Made by a program: the position numbers and the translations under genes. Below, piece after piece: positions 41,054 through 52,523 of a stretch of 64,000 bases of DNA. The first letter of the stretch is position 1; every line of letters starts with the position of its first letter. The notes under the pieces were generated by a model, which did no database searches, was not told where the DNA came from, and saw only the letters and a program-made list of their open reading frames with translations. The DNA comes from Chondrus crispus (Eukaryota > Rhodophyta > Florideophyceae > Gigartinales > Gigartinaceae), in the NCBI RefSeq assembly GCF_000350225.1, contig NW_005178701.1, positions 124,001 to 188,000 on the forward strand. The letters run 5' to 3'.

Positions 41054-42793
41054 ATGGATGACAAAAGCTCTGGATCGGTCAGAATCGAGAAGCTGACCGC
41101 ATCTAACTTTTACATCTGGAAGCAGAAAATCCAGCTACTGCTTGCTCTCCGAGATGTCGATCAATACGTTTTTGATGATATCCCGGAGAATGCGACGTCA
41201 GATGACCGGAGAAAATAGATCCGTGGTGATACAAAAGCAAAGGCAGTCATCGGACTCACGCTTTCTGATGACTACTTGCAACATGTGCGAGGGTGTAGCA
41301 GTGCGAAAGAGACATGGGAAGCAATTCTGAATGTGTTTGAGCGTCATACTTTGCTCAACAAACTTGCCGCCCGTCGCGACTTTTACACTGTATCCATGCT
41401 CCCATCCGAGAAAGTGCTCGTGTTCATCAATCGTGTGAAGCAACTTGCTGCCTGATTGCGGTCAATGAGTGTTGAGATTGACGATAAAGAAATTGCAATG
41501 TCTGTGTTGAATGGCTTGCCTCCACGATTCGATAACTTGATTGTTGCTCTTGACGCACTTGGCAATGAAGATAAAGTGTTTGGACTCGAGTTTGTGAAGA
41601 GTCGTCTGCTGCAAGAAGAACAACGAGAAAGCATGAAGACCGCTTCTGCTTCATCACCACATGCACCTGCACTTGTCAATCGTATGCCTATTCGACGCGA
41701 TATGAAATGTACGAATTGCAATAGACATGGGCATACTGCAGAGCGTTGCTGGGGCAAGGACGTGAATGGGCGCCGACCTGCGCCGACAGATGGGTTTCGG
41801 TCACGCAACACTGGCTTGAAGCCAAGTGCATTCGTTTCTCGAGATGACAATTCTACTGCTGCCTTTGGGGAGAGCGACTTTACTTGCCTGCTTTCGACTT
41901 CCACTCTAGAAAAGAGGGCTGCAAACGCAAGGTCATGGCTTGTCGATTCCGGTTGCAGCGCTCACATTACGTTTGATCGCTCTTTGTTCGTTACGTATGA
42001 ACAGATGCAATCTGGATCAGTCGAGATGGGCACGAAGGCTAGAGCTAATGTCGCTGGTCGCGGCGAGGTAGAATTCATGTTGAACGTCAACGGTAGTCCC
42101 CATCCTTGCAAATTGTCAAACGTTTTGCATGTCCCTGATTTCGGATACTCGCTACTGTCTGTTAGCCAAATGGTTTCAAAGGGTTTGCAAGTGTCATTTG
42201 AAAATGAGAAATGCCGCGTTACTGCAGGACCAACTGTAGTTGCCACAGCGAGTCAAGTTGGGGATTTGTACATACTTGACGTCATGAATGAAACCTTTTC
42301 TGCTCACGTAGTTACCCTGCAGACGCTACATGAACGCATGGCCCATGTTAATGTACAAGGAATCGCATCAATGATTCACAATAATGTGGTAAGTGGCATC
42401 AACGTTCGTCAAAGCGATGTGATCAGTGCAATGAATCCGAAGTCTGACAATCACTCTCCCATTTGTCCTGCGTGTGTGTTTGGCAAAGCAACACGATCAG
42501 TAATCCCAAAACAGCGATCATCGTCTCGAGCACAGAACTGTCTTGACTTGGTACATTCTGACGTTTGCGGTCCGCTCGAAGTACAGTCCATTGGTGGTTC
42601 GAGATACGTCATTACATTTGTAGATGATCACTCGAACTGGGTAGTTGTGTACACGATGAGAAATAAATCTGAGGCGTTTGCAAAATACAAGTTGTATGAA
42701 AAGTTGGCTCAAACCCACACTGGTCGCAAAGTAAAGGTGCTTCGCACTGATCGAGGGGGAGAGTACTTGTCGACGGAATTCAAGTCGCTTTAG
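41054..42793 (+). pseudogene. Copia B gag, protease, N-terminal integrase
   Basis: ATG 41054 (MDDKSSGSVRIEKL). Gag has the copia NFYIWKQKIQLLL block at ~20, a TAG at 41216-41218 and a TGA at 41453-41455. Then VLNGLPPRFDNLIVALD, the zinc knuckle CTNCNRHGHTAERC (C-x2-C-x4-H-x4-C) and the protease site WLVDSGCSAHITF. The integrase finger is LHERMAHVN...CPACVFGKATR. The core has DLVHSDVCGPLE and TDRGGEYLSTEF, and the frame closes with TAG at 42791. Apart from the two stops the frame is continuous. The TAG falls at the same codon as in family H, where copia Gags usually have Trp. Confidence 0.8.
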
Positions 42794-43120
42794 ATTAAAC
42801 GGTACGCCGCACCAACTCACAACGGCGTACACCCCTGAACAAAACGGTGTTGCTGAACGTTTAAATCGAACTTTGATTGATCTTGTCCGCTCAATGCTTT
42901 CTCATAAACAGGTCAGTAAGCGATTCTGGGCCGAGGCTCTTGCCACTTCGGTATATGTACGTAATCGAGTTACTTCACGCGCTTTGCCGGTTAATACAAC
43001 TCCGCACCACATTTGGATGAATTCCACTCCAAATGTTGGCCATTTGCGAGTATTTGGGTCAAAGAGTTGGTATACATTACCAAAATGAGAGCTCCGTAAG
43101 CTGGACTTGCGCGTGAAGCA
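42794..43120 (+). pseudogene. Integrase C-terminal part of copia B (broken)
   Basis: After the TAG a small frameshift moves the integrase third acidic block (PEQNGVAERLNRTL) into the next frame. ATSVYVRNRVTSRALP and HLRVFGSKSWYTLPK follow, then a TGA near 43086. A 4-bp deletion relative to copy A just after it (CGCGTG for CGAGCGCGTG) changes frame again. Confidence 0.75.
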
Positions 43121-45313
43121 ATGTTTCTTGGGTACTCGCAATGCAGTAAGGCATACAAACTTTGGGACGGAGAGTTGAATAAAATTGTTGTGTCACGGGA
43201 TGTCAAGTTTGATGAATCGACATGTGGTATGCATGACATTCCTGCACACGAAAGTGATTCAATCAACTCTGATGTTGACGTTGTACTGCTCGATGGCGAC
43301 AATGGGAATACAGCTGATACCCCAAATACGGATGAGGTCGGTTCTGAAGAGGATGAAGTTTCGGAGGAGGTTCTTGAAAACGATGGCGCTCATTCTGTAA
43401 GTGAGGATGATGAAGATGAAGATGATGTACCAACTGCCGTCGAAACTCCGAATGTCACCCCTCCAACTCCGACTCCAGCTGTGCGAAGATCGTCTCGAGT
43501 CAGCAGACCTCCCGGATCATGGTGGAGGAGCAACGTTGCAGCTGCTCTTCTTTCACATGCGCATGATGAAGATGAAGATGATGTACCAACTGCCGTCGAA
43601 ACTCCGAATGTCACCCCTCCAACTCCGACTCCAGCTGTGCGAAGATCGTCTCGAGTCAGCAGACCTCCCGGATCATGGTGGAGGAGCAACGTTGCAGCTG
43701 CTCTTCTTTCACATGCGCATGTCGCTATTGAAGGTCCCAAGACTTTCAACCAGGCAACCAACGGTCCTAGAGCTGCATTTTGGCAGACCGGCATTGACAA
43801 AGAACTTGCCTCGCAGACAAAGAATCGGACTTGGAAACTTGTTCCTCGATCTGAGGCGTCAAACATCTTGACATCTAGATGGGTTTTCAATGTAAAGCAA
43901 CTGCCTGATGCAAATGGCAATATAGTTGAAAGTGCAAAAGCCAGACTTGTTGCTCGTGGATTCCAGCAAGTGCAAGGTCTTGACTATACTGAGACATATG
44001 CCCCCGTCATAAAGTTTACCACTATTCGTCTACTTCTTGCCTTAGTTGCTCATTACGACCTTGAACTTCATCAGATGGATGTCGTGACTGCGTTTTTGAA
44101 CGGCGACTTGGATGAAGACATCTACATGGAGCAACCCGAAGGGTGCATTGACAAAAGCAAAAGTGATCACGTGTGCAAACTTTTGAAAGCACTTTACGGT
44201 CTTAAACAAGCACATCGTCAATGGCATGCCAAAGTGGATGATTTCTTAATTGGTGAATTGGGATTCGAGACTTCGCGTAGTGATCCTTGTCTCTACATTA
44301 AACGCATCGGTAACACTATCATGCTGATTGCACTTTATGTCGATGACTTGTTACTCGCCGGTAGCGATATCGATGCAATCAAATGGATGAAGGGGGAGCT
44401 TAATAAACGGTTTGAGATGAAAGACCTTGGTGAAGCAAAAGTCTGCATTGGTCTTGAGATTCAAAGGGATCGCACCGCCAAGACGTTGAGTCTCACTCAA
44501 ACTAAGTATGCATCAAAAGTGCTTGAGCGTTTTGGAATGTCAACGTGTACCCGCTCTCTGACTCCAATGGAACAAGGTCACACAACCACGATTTCAACCG
44601 AAAACGACTCCAAAACAAATGTACCGTATCGTGAGGCAGTGGGATCTCTGATGTACTTGATGGTTGGCACTCGTCCAGACTTGGCATATGCGATTGGAAA
44701 GCTTTCTCAACATTCTGCCAACCCATGTGAGTCACACTGGGCAGGTGTGAAACGGGTAATGCGACACGTGCAAGGGACTCGAAACTTAGGAATCGTGTTT
44801 GACAATAAATCTAAATCGCCGGAGTTGTTCGGCTTCAGTGATGCTGACTGGGCCGGTTGTTCAGACTCTTGCAAGTCGACCAGCGGATATGTTTTCAAGT
44901 TCTGCGGTGGAGCGATCAGTTGGAGTTCCCGGAAACAGACTGTGGTTGCAACTTCGACGTGTGAAGCTGAGTACATTGCACTATGTGAAGCGTGTAAGGA
45001 GGCGACTTGGTTGCGTCAAGTGGTTGCTGATGTTCTTGGACTTGATTCTGATCCAACCATTATGATGGGGTGTGACAATGCAGGGACTATTTCGTATGCA
45101 CAGAATGAATCAGTCAATCGTCGTAACGAACATGTTGATGTGAAATACCACTATGAACGAGATGCAATTAAGAGAAACGTCATATCTTTGTCACATTGCC
45201 CGACCACTTTCATGCCTGCAGATATCCTGACGAAAGCACTTGGGCGACTTCTGTTCCAGAAGTTTGTAGAACTTCTAGGGCTTGCAGCAGCTACTTCTGG
45301 TAAAAGCATGTGA
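43121..45313 (+). CDS. Copia B reverse transcriptase-RNase H frame
   Basis: 730 uninterrupted residues: the end of integrase (MFLGYSQCSKAYKLWD), an acidic spacer, a 52-residue tandem duplication, then the reverse transcriptase (RWVFNVKQLPDANG, VARGFQQVQGLDYTETYAPV, LKALYGLKQA, YVDDLLLAG), RNase H (GFSDADWAGC, STCEAEYIALCEA, HVDVKYHYERD) and a Cys/Ala-rich end. All catalytic residues of the polymerase (V-D-D of the YVDD box) and RNase H are present. The frame is separated from gag by stops, so it may be relic coding; as DNA it is intact. It is followed by PPT and LTR. Confidence 0.85.
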   Translation: MFLGYSQCSKAYKLWDGELNKIVVSRDVKFDESTCGMHDIPAHESDSINSDVDVVLLDGDNGNTADTPNTDEVGSEEDEVSEEVLENDGAHSVSEDDEDEDDVPTAVETPNVTPPTPTPAVRRSSRVSRPPGSWWRSNVAAALLSHAHDEDEDDVPTAVETPNVTPPTPTPAVRRSSRVSRPPGSWWRSNVAAALLSHAHVAIEGPKTFNQATNGPRAAFWQTGIDKELASQTKNRTWKLVPRSEASNILTSRWVFNVKQLPDANGNIVESAKARLVARGFQQVQGLDYTETYAPVIKFTTIRLLLALVAHYDLELHQMDVVTAFLNGDLDEDIYMEQPEGCIDKSKSDHVCKLLKALYGLKQAHRQWHAKVDDFLIGELGFETSRSDPCLYIKRIGNTIMLIALYVDDLLLAGSDIDAIKWMKGELNKRFEMKDLGEAKVCIGLEIQRDRTAKTLSLTQTKYASKVLERFGMSTCTRSLTPMEQGHTTTISTENDSKTNVPYREAVGSLMYLMVGTRPDLAYAIGKLSQHSANPCESHWAGVKRVMRHVQGTRNLGIVFDNKSKSPELFGFSDADWAGCSDSCKSTSGYVFKFCGGAISWSSRKQTVVATSTCEAEYIALCEACKEATWLRQVVADVLGLDSDPTIMMGCDNAGTISYAQNESVNRRNEHVDVKYHYERDAIKRNVISLSHCPTTFMPADILTKALGRLLFQKFVELLGLAAATSGKSM
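43409..43720 (+). repeat. 156-bp in-frame tandem duplication in copia B
   Basis: Units 43409-43564 and 43565-43720 are identical as far as I can compare. Each encodes the acidic DEDEDDVPTAVETP segment through VAAALLSHAH. Copy A has one unit. Short GATGAAGAT repeats at the start of each unit could have promoted slippage. Confidence 0.9.
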
Positions 45314-45324
45314 TCGAGGGGGAG

Positions 45325-46263
45325 TGTTGTAATTGTACGACCACATGCTGATATGCATGACACACAACGACAGGCATGACACGTGTAAAAGCAAAAACAC
45401 TCTGCGTGACAAGCTAAGCAAGTTTCATTTTCAATGTGTACACGTGTGCTTTCTGTACACGGTTGCACTCTACAGTACTTCAGGGGCAAGTTTGGGTTTC
45501 AACGTGTACACGTGTGAAATATGTACACGGTTGCGGTGTACAGTACAATCTGAGCATGTTTCATTTTCTTCGCCCGACACGTGTATGACCTGGACACATG
45601 TCCTCATTACACTGTCGGACGAGTACAGTACGCCTGCAGTCTTACAGACAAAGTGTAGAACCTTGGTGGCGGGTGCCTGGCACGTGCCAAAGGTTTACAG
45701 CGTCCATGGAGTGCAGCACGGGTACAGCAGGACACAAAGATACCGTTGCGCGAGTTTTGAATTCGTAAGGCAAAATGTGCACTGTTGTAATTGACAGTGG
45801 ACAGGACCTCACGAGAGATTCAGATTCATAAGGCAACGCGTGCGCTGTAAACAGTCCTTGCAGGATTGATTTGAATTCGTAAGGCAACGTGTGAGCTGTA
45901 AACGTGCCTTACGAATTTGTGCCACGCTGGATTTGGAATAGTACGGGAATTTGTGATTTGCTGTGCTTTGTTGCACTGCCTTACTAATTTCTCCGTCATG
46001 ACAGTGCTAATTCGTAAGGCAGTTTTCTGTTCTGTTTGTTGGGCCATCGCCAGTTTGGCTGAGTAGCAAGACGGGCACATGTGTTAGAGCCAATACATTT
46101 GTAGTATGTGTGTCGTAGTGTTTGGTAGTAGAGTTCTAGAAGATTGCAGAAGTGTATAAGTAGCGCCAGAAGTTGGCGACTCGAAGTAAATCGGTACCCA
46201 ATCCTTGGACTTCACCTCATCAACCGTCCTTTGATTTCCCTTTGCCCGGCTGACCTTCCAATA
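45325..46263 (+). repeat. 3' LTR of copia B, 939 bp
   Basis: TGTTGTAATTG...CCTTCCAATA, preceded by TCGAGGGGGAG. It carries several ACACGTGT and TACAGTAC motifs at 45380-45630 and TTCGTAAGGCA repeats from 45760. It abuts a family-H LTR fragment at 46264. Confidence 0.9.
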
Positions 46264-47195
46264 ACTTATACACTTTGAGTGTTACACTATCCCATTACTT
46301 TGGCACCTGGTAAACCGTACTCACCATATGCGCGACCAAGCGCGGTCCTCTTCTGGCCCGTCCACACTGTTCTATATCCACCTTACGAATTGACTATTGA
46401 CTATAAGTGCACAATAGTTTCTACACATTTCGAGTGACTGTAAACCATGGCCCTATGCATGCAATCGTTTCACACCTTACTAATCTGCATCCAGACATGA
46501 CAGAATATATTCTTGCACAATGAACAACTTGGCATCTCTCTATTTCCAACAACGCAAAGTCCTGTCATATCTCAGTCCCCATACATGCCCTTGTTTCGTA
46601 CCCTACTAATTTCGGTACACACTGCCAGACAACTATGACGGGTAGCAACAATGTGCATCCAGACTTTCTACACATCTCACGTGATATCTGATGTGAATCA
46701 CACGAGTACTGTCATCAACTTGCATCCAACGGCGCACCATAACGAAAGCACAGTACAACGTCGCATGCTGACGAGAGTATAGCACAACGGCTCATGCTGA
46801 TGCAAGGGTCGCATACAGCGTGACGCGTACACTGAATACTTACGTAAGTACATGTCTCTTGTGAGAAATACTTGTTGTACTTTTAATTCACATGTACTGT
46901 ACTCGGACACGCGCCGGACCGTATGCAGGCCACGTGTACAAGTGTACGTACACGCAGCAACCTGGCGATGTGTACATGTGTACACCGCACACAACTGTCC
47001 AGCGCCAAGGCCCCCCGTAATTACCCATTACAACCATGGTGAACAACTTGAAACCCCCGAAATGATGTAATTAAAACGTATACCGATCATTCAAGATATA
47101 TCACCAGCATGACTGCATATAAGTGGATAATAACATTCCAATAGAATTGCAGCATTCGAACCGACACCCAATAGATTTGCAGTATTGCTTGTGTA
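46264..47195 (-). repeat. Family-H copia LTR copy (ends uncertain)
   Basis: Homologous to 53683-54616 and, inverted, to 55168-56112. Its U5 end is missing where the copia B LTR begins. At 47196 it joins the truncated RNase H of H1. A 60-bp piece (47136-47195) that lies outside the LTR TG start in the other copies is present too, so this junction probably arose by deletion or recombination, not normal insertion. Confidence 0.65.
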
Positions 47196-47643
47196 GCGTC
47201 GAAGCCACGCGGCCTCTTTGCATGCTTCACTGAGTGCGATGTATTCTGCCTCACAAGTAGACTTTGCAACTACTGTTTGTTTCCGGGAAGCCCAACTGAT
47301 TGGCCCATCACAAAGCTTGAACACGTACCCACTCGTTGATTTTCGTGATTCAAGGCATCCACCCCAATCTGCGTCGCTATACCCATGAAGTTCCGTACAA
47401 AGTTCATCTTTACCAAACACTATTCCAAGATACTGGGACCCACGCAAGCATCTCAAAACACGTTTCACACCTTTGCAATGCGAATCGTGAGGGTCGGCAC
47501 AGTGTTGAGATAACTTTCCAATGGCAAACGCAATATCGGGGGCGGATCCCGACCATTAGGAATATTAGACATCCAATGGCCTGACGATATGGTTCAAAGC
47601 ATGGGTTGCCATCAGTGCCAGTTTCGGCAACTTGCATTGTGAC

Positions 47644-48582
47644 TGTTGTAATTCTACGACCACATGCTGATATGCATGACAAACAAGGACAGGTGTGACA
47701 CGTGTAAAAGCAAAAACACTCTGCGTGACAAGCTAAGCAAGTTTCATTTTCAATGTGTACACGTGTGCTTTCTGTACACGGTTGCACTCTACAGTACTTC
47801 AGGGGCAAGTTTGGGTTTCAACGTGTACACGTGTGAAATATGTACACGGTTGCGGTGTACAGTACAATCTGAGCATGTTTCATTTTCTTCGCCCGACACG
47901 TGTATGACCTGGACACATGTCCTCATTACACTGTCGGACGAGTACAGTACGCCTGCAGTCTTACAGACAAAGTGTAGAACCTTGGTGGCGGGTGCCTGGC
48001 ACGTGCCAAAGGTTTACAGCGTCCATGGAGTGCAGCACGGGTACAGCAGGACACAAAGATACCGTTGCGCGAGTTTTGAATTCGTAAGGCAAAATGTGCA
48101 CTGTTGTAATTGACAGTGGACAGGACCTCACGAGAGATTCAGATTCATAAGGCAACGCGTGCGCTGTAAACAGTCCTTGCAGGATTGATTTGAATTCGTA
48201 AGGCAACGTGTGAGCTGTAAACGTGCCTTACGAATTTGTGCCACGCTGGATTTGGAATAGTACGGGAATTTGTGATTTGCTGTGCTTTGTTGCACTGCCT
48301 TACTAATTTCTCCGTCATGACAGTGCTAATTCGTAAGGCAGTTTTCTGTTCTGTTTGTTGGGCCATCGCCAGTTTGGCTGAGTAGCAAGACGGGCACATG
48401 TGTTAGAGCCAATACATTTGTAGTATGTGTGTCGTAGTGTTTGGTAGTAGAGTTCTAGAAGATTGCAGAAGTGTATAAGTAGTGCCAGAAGTTGGCGACT
48501 CGAAGTAAATCGGTACCCAATCCTTCGACTTCACCTCATCAACCGTCCTTTGATTTCCCTTTGCCCCGCTGACCTTCCAATA
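47644..48582 (+). mobile_element. Solo LTR of copia family B in H1 pol
   Basis: 939 bp, TGTTGTAATTC...CCTTCCAATA. It is flanked by GTGAC at 47639-47643 and 48583-48587. It splits the reverse transcriptase of H1. A solo LTR with a perfect duplication shows insertion of a full element followed by LTR-LTR recombination. Confidence 0.95.
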
Positions 48583-50431
48583 GTGACATGTCGAGACTGT
48601 TCCATCAGAGTAACGCAAGGATTGCATGCCGACATTTTGAACCGTTTTAGTACTGCTTGGGCATACTTCGACCGTGTGACGGTCATGACGTGTTTAGAAC
48701 GTATACGGTCGATTTCTAGACCAATACAAGTCTTCGCTTCGCCAAGGTCTTTCATATCGAATCGTTTTTTGAGTTCATTTTTCATCCATAATATGGCCTC
48801 CAAGTCACTTCCTGCCAGCAGCAGATCGTCCACGTACAACGCGATAATCATGATGACATTGCCTTGACGTCGAATGTAAAGACATGGGTCGCTGCGTGTA
48901 GTGTTGAAACCAAGTTCAGTGATCAGAAACTCATCGATCTTACTATGCCATTGGGGATGGGCTTGCTTAAGACCATAGATTGCTTTCAGAAGTTTACACA
49001 CCGAATCAGGTTTGACTTTGTTGATGCATCCTTCAGGTTGCTCCATGTAGATTTCTTCGTGAAGGTCACCGTTGAGGAAGGCAGTCACCACTTCCATCTG
49101 ATGCAGCTCAAGGTCAAAGTGCGCAACCAGTGCCAGCAGCAGACGGATAATTGTGAACTTGATGACAGAGGCGAAAGTTTCAGTGTAATCGATGCCTTCT
49201 ACTTGTTGAAAGCCTCGTGCCACAAGACGTCCCTTTGCAGTTTCGACCAATTTTCCGGACTCGTCAGGAAGTTGCTTCACTCCGAAATCCCACCCGGACG
49301 TTAGGACGTTTGATGCTTGAGATCTTGGAACAAGTGTCCATGTTTTGTTTTTGTGTCGTGAAGCAAGTTCTTTGTCGATGCCCTTCTGCCAGAAGCCAGC
49401 TTTTGGAGAATCCATAGCTTGCTTGTACGAGTTTTGAATTTCCGTTATCACATGGGCGTGGCTAAGGAGTCCAGCAGTCACTAAAGCTGCTGCCCACCAC
49501 GCCCCAGGCGTTTTGCGAACGCGAGTGGACCGACGGAGATTAGTTGGCGGATCAATCGTTTCTTCCTCAACTACGTGTTGCTCAACTGTTTCGGTGGTTT
49601 CGTCCTCCCCTGGAGTTGGAGAGGAGTTGGAGGATTCATCAAAGTCTTGTTGTTCATTCGGCGATGATGCTTCTGATGCCACTGCATCATTTTCTGCAAC
49701 TTCCTCATCGATGTTCAAGATGATTGTGTCGTCATCAGTTGAAGCCTCCTCGTTTGTATCCATCGGTTCACCAAATTTGCCTCCCTTGGACTCGTCAAAA
49801 GTAACATCTCTGGATACGATCACTTTGTATAAATCACTATCCCACAATTTGTAAGCTTTCGTATTTTCAGCATACCCTAGAAACATTGCCTCCTTTCCAC
49901 GGGCGTCAAGTTTCTGGATGTTGTGTTTTGGTAATGTATACCAACGCTTTGAACCGAAAACACGCAAATGACCAACATTTGGCACAGATTTCATCTATAA
50001 GTGGTAGGGGGTCATCTTCGGGGGAATGGCACGTGACGTGACTCGATTTCGAACGTACACTGCATTGGCAAGTGCTTCTGCGCAGAACCCCTTTGTAACT
50101 TTCTTGTGCGCTAGCATGGAGCGCACCAAGTTTACTAAAGTTCTGTTCAGTCGCTCGGCGACGCCATTTTGCTCCGGTGTGTACACGGTCGTCATTTGAT
50201 GCTGAGTACCATTTGCAATCAGAAAAGACTTAAACTCGGTGGACAAATACTCACCACCTCGATCGGTGCGGAGCACTTTGATCTTACGACCAGTGTGAGT
50301 CTGAGCAAGTTGTGCAAACATTTTGTATCGTTCAAATGCTTCTGATTTATGGTGCATAGGGTACACTACTGACCAGTTTGAGTGATCATCTATGAAGGTA
50401 ATGAAGTACTTGGCACCGCCAATGGACTGCA

Positions 50432-50812
50432 TGTTGAAATAGTGAGCGCGCCCAAGGGGACACCAAAAAGCCAGCGCCTGTGGCCTAGTGGTTAACGTAT
50501 TTTTGCGGCAAATTTTTCGGACCTCGATTTTAACATCAGGTTATGGGCCCAGATTTACGCTACCATTCGTGAGTTCGATTCTCACCGAGTGCACTTGGGC
50601 GGCGCCATGTTGTTTGTTAGTTTGTGTCACACTTGGGAACGTACCTGTCTGTGTGTTGTGCAGTGACCCGCGCCGTGTGTTTGGCGTCCCCTGGTCGAGG
50701 GGGAGTGTTGAAATAGTGAGCGCGCCCAAGGGGACACCAAAAAGCCAGCGCCTGTGGTCTAGTGGTTAACGTATTTTTGCAGCAAATTTTTCGGACCTCA
50801 ATTTTAACATCA
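50432..50812 (+). mobile_element. TRIM 1: miniature LTR element with tRNA-like boxes
   Basis: 381 bp: LTRs 50432-50538 and 50706-50812 (107 bp each, three transitions apart), PBS GGTTATGGGCCCAG at 50539, PPT TCGAGGGGGAG before the second LTR, no ORF. Flanked by CTGCA at 50427-50431 and 50813-50817. The LTR has TGGCCTAGTGG (50481-50491), a tRNA box A match. The internal part has GTGAG-TTCGATT-CTCAC (50569-50585), a perfect T-arm with box B. T5 runs lie between the two boxes. Confidence 0.9.
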
Positions 50813-52523
50813 CTGCACCTCTAAGGGGCCACAAACGTCAGAGTGAACTAAGTCTAGACAGAAGTATGCCCGCCTCGAGGACCGCTCTTTTGGGATCACA
50901 GATCGAGTGGCTTTGCCGTAGACGCACGCAGAACATTTTTCAGAGATGCAATCATTGTCAGTATTGTTGATTTTGTTAGCCTCATTTCCAAGTGGTTTGA
51001 CTCCACTTACCACATTGTCTCGAATCATCGAAGCAATACCTTGAGAATGCACATGTGCAAATCGCTCATGCCACGTTTGCAGAGTGGCAGCATGTGCAGA
51101 TCCGATGTCACTGACGATGTCGAGAACGTAAAGTTCTCCAACCAATGTCGCAGTCGCCACTACAGTTGAGCCTCGTCTGACCATGCATTTTTCATTTTCG
51201 AACCCAACTTTTAGTCCAAGTTCAGTCATTCGACTGACAGAGAGCAGAGAGAACGCAAAGTCCGGAACGTGCAATACATCCGTCAACTTGCACGGTTCGA
51301 TGCGGCCATTTACATTTAACTTCAAGTGAACGTCACCACGGCCGGCAACCTTTGCACTAGCCTTGGTTCCCATCTGAACAGAGGCGGACTCAAGTGGCCC
51401 ATACGTCGCAAACAAAGATCGGTCATATGTAATATGAGCTGTACAAGCTGAATCTACGAGCCACGAAGGCGACATCTCCAGATCGTTCGTCTGCGAAGCT
51501 TTCGACATCAGACATGTGAAGTGGACGCTGTTTACAACCATGTCAGGATCAGGTTTCTGTGTGACAAATTCAGTTTGTTTCCGCTGAGACATACGCGGTT
51601 TATATCCGCTAGGAGGAGCCGGGCGACGCCCATTCAAATCCTTTCCGCAGCAGCGGGTTGTCGTATGGCCTGTATGACCGCAGTTCGTGCATTTGTAATC
51701 GTTTATGTCCCGATGGTTCGGGGCACGATTAACAAGAGCCGATGTCTGTGAGGAGCTAGACTTCATGTTTGCTCGTTGCTCTTCTTGCAGCAGACGACTT
51801 TTCACAAAGTCCAAACTGAATATCTTTTCCTCATTACGGAGAGCATCAAGTGCAACGATGAGAGCCTCGAAACGGGCAGGCAGACCGTTGAGCACTGCCA
51901 TGGCCATCTCCTTGTCATCGATGTTTACGCTCATTGACTTGAGGATGGCTGCCAGCTGCTTGACACGATTGATATATGCAAGCACCTTTTCACCGGAAAG
52001 CATCTTCACAGTGTAGAACTCACGACGTGCAGCTAGTTTGTTCAGCAAAGTGTCCCTCTCAAACACGTTGACAATAGCTTCCCACATCTCATGAGCAGTA
52101 TCAACATCACGTACATGCTCAAGATGCTCATCTGATAGGGAGAGACCAATCAGTGCTTTAGCTTTACTGTCACCTCTGATCTACTTCTTACGCTTTTCCG
52201 CACGTTCCTCACTTGGAACTCTTCCCTCAACGATGTATTGGTCAACATCACGTGGAGCAAGCAGAAGTTTTATTTTCTGCTTCCACACGTAGAAGTTGGA
52301 TTCCGTCCGTTTGTCGATTCTGATGGATCCTCCTTCTCCTTGATCTTCCATTTCAGTGCAAATGAACTTCAAGTATTCGAAAGTCCGTTCGGGGATCCCA
52401 AGCCGTTAACCGATAGTCAACACAATGGCAAGCCCACTCTTCTAAGAAGTTCGATATGATTACTATGAAGTTGCACTAGGAGAAATTTGCGAACAGATAT
52501 GTGAATTTATTTGGATGGAATCC

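Larger units (their letters stand above)
47196..52351 (-). pseudogene. Copia H1 gag-pol (interrupted by solo LTR and TRIM)
   Basis: ATG 52351 (MEDQGEGGSIRID). With the two insertions set aside, one frame runs through Gag (NFYVWKQKIKLLL, knuckle CTNCGHTGHTTTRC), protease (WLVDSACTAHITY; D-S-A instead of D-S-G), integrase (ERFAHVHSQ...CSACVYGKATR, LVHSDVCGPLE, TDRGGEYLSTEF, PEQNGVAERLNRTL), reverse transcriptase (VARGFQQVEGIDYTETF, YVDDLLLAG) and RNase H (GYSDADWGGC, STCEAEYIAL). It is broken by TAG at 52181-52183 and 49995-49997, a C-run frameshift near 47540, and loss of the RNase H end at 47196. Both TAGs fall at Trp positions. The TRIM (50432) and solo LTR (47644) each preserve frame once removed with one target copy. 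Confidence 0.8.

Noticed and set aside
41054-45313. Reassignment of TAG as a sense codon in this genome
   Set aside because: The ParB-like frame ends with TAG beside a non-coding-like junction, other genes use TAA/TGA, and TAGs in transposons fit mutation; no tRNA evidence is available.
46264-47195. Simple 3' LTR of H1
   Set aside because: The 60 bp beyond the TG start match sequence outside the 5' LTRs, and RNase H is cut without a polypurine tract, so it is not a normal 3' LTR junction.
50469-50600. A functional tRNA gene inside the TRIM
   Set aside because: T-arm and box A are good, but the distance is too long, T5 runs intervene and no clear anticodon arm can be folded; tRNA-derived sequence only.
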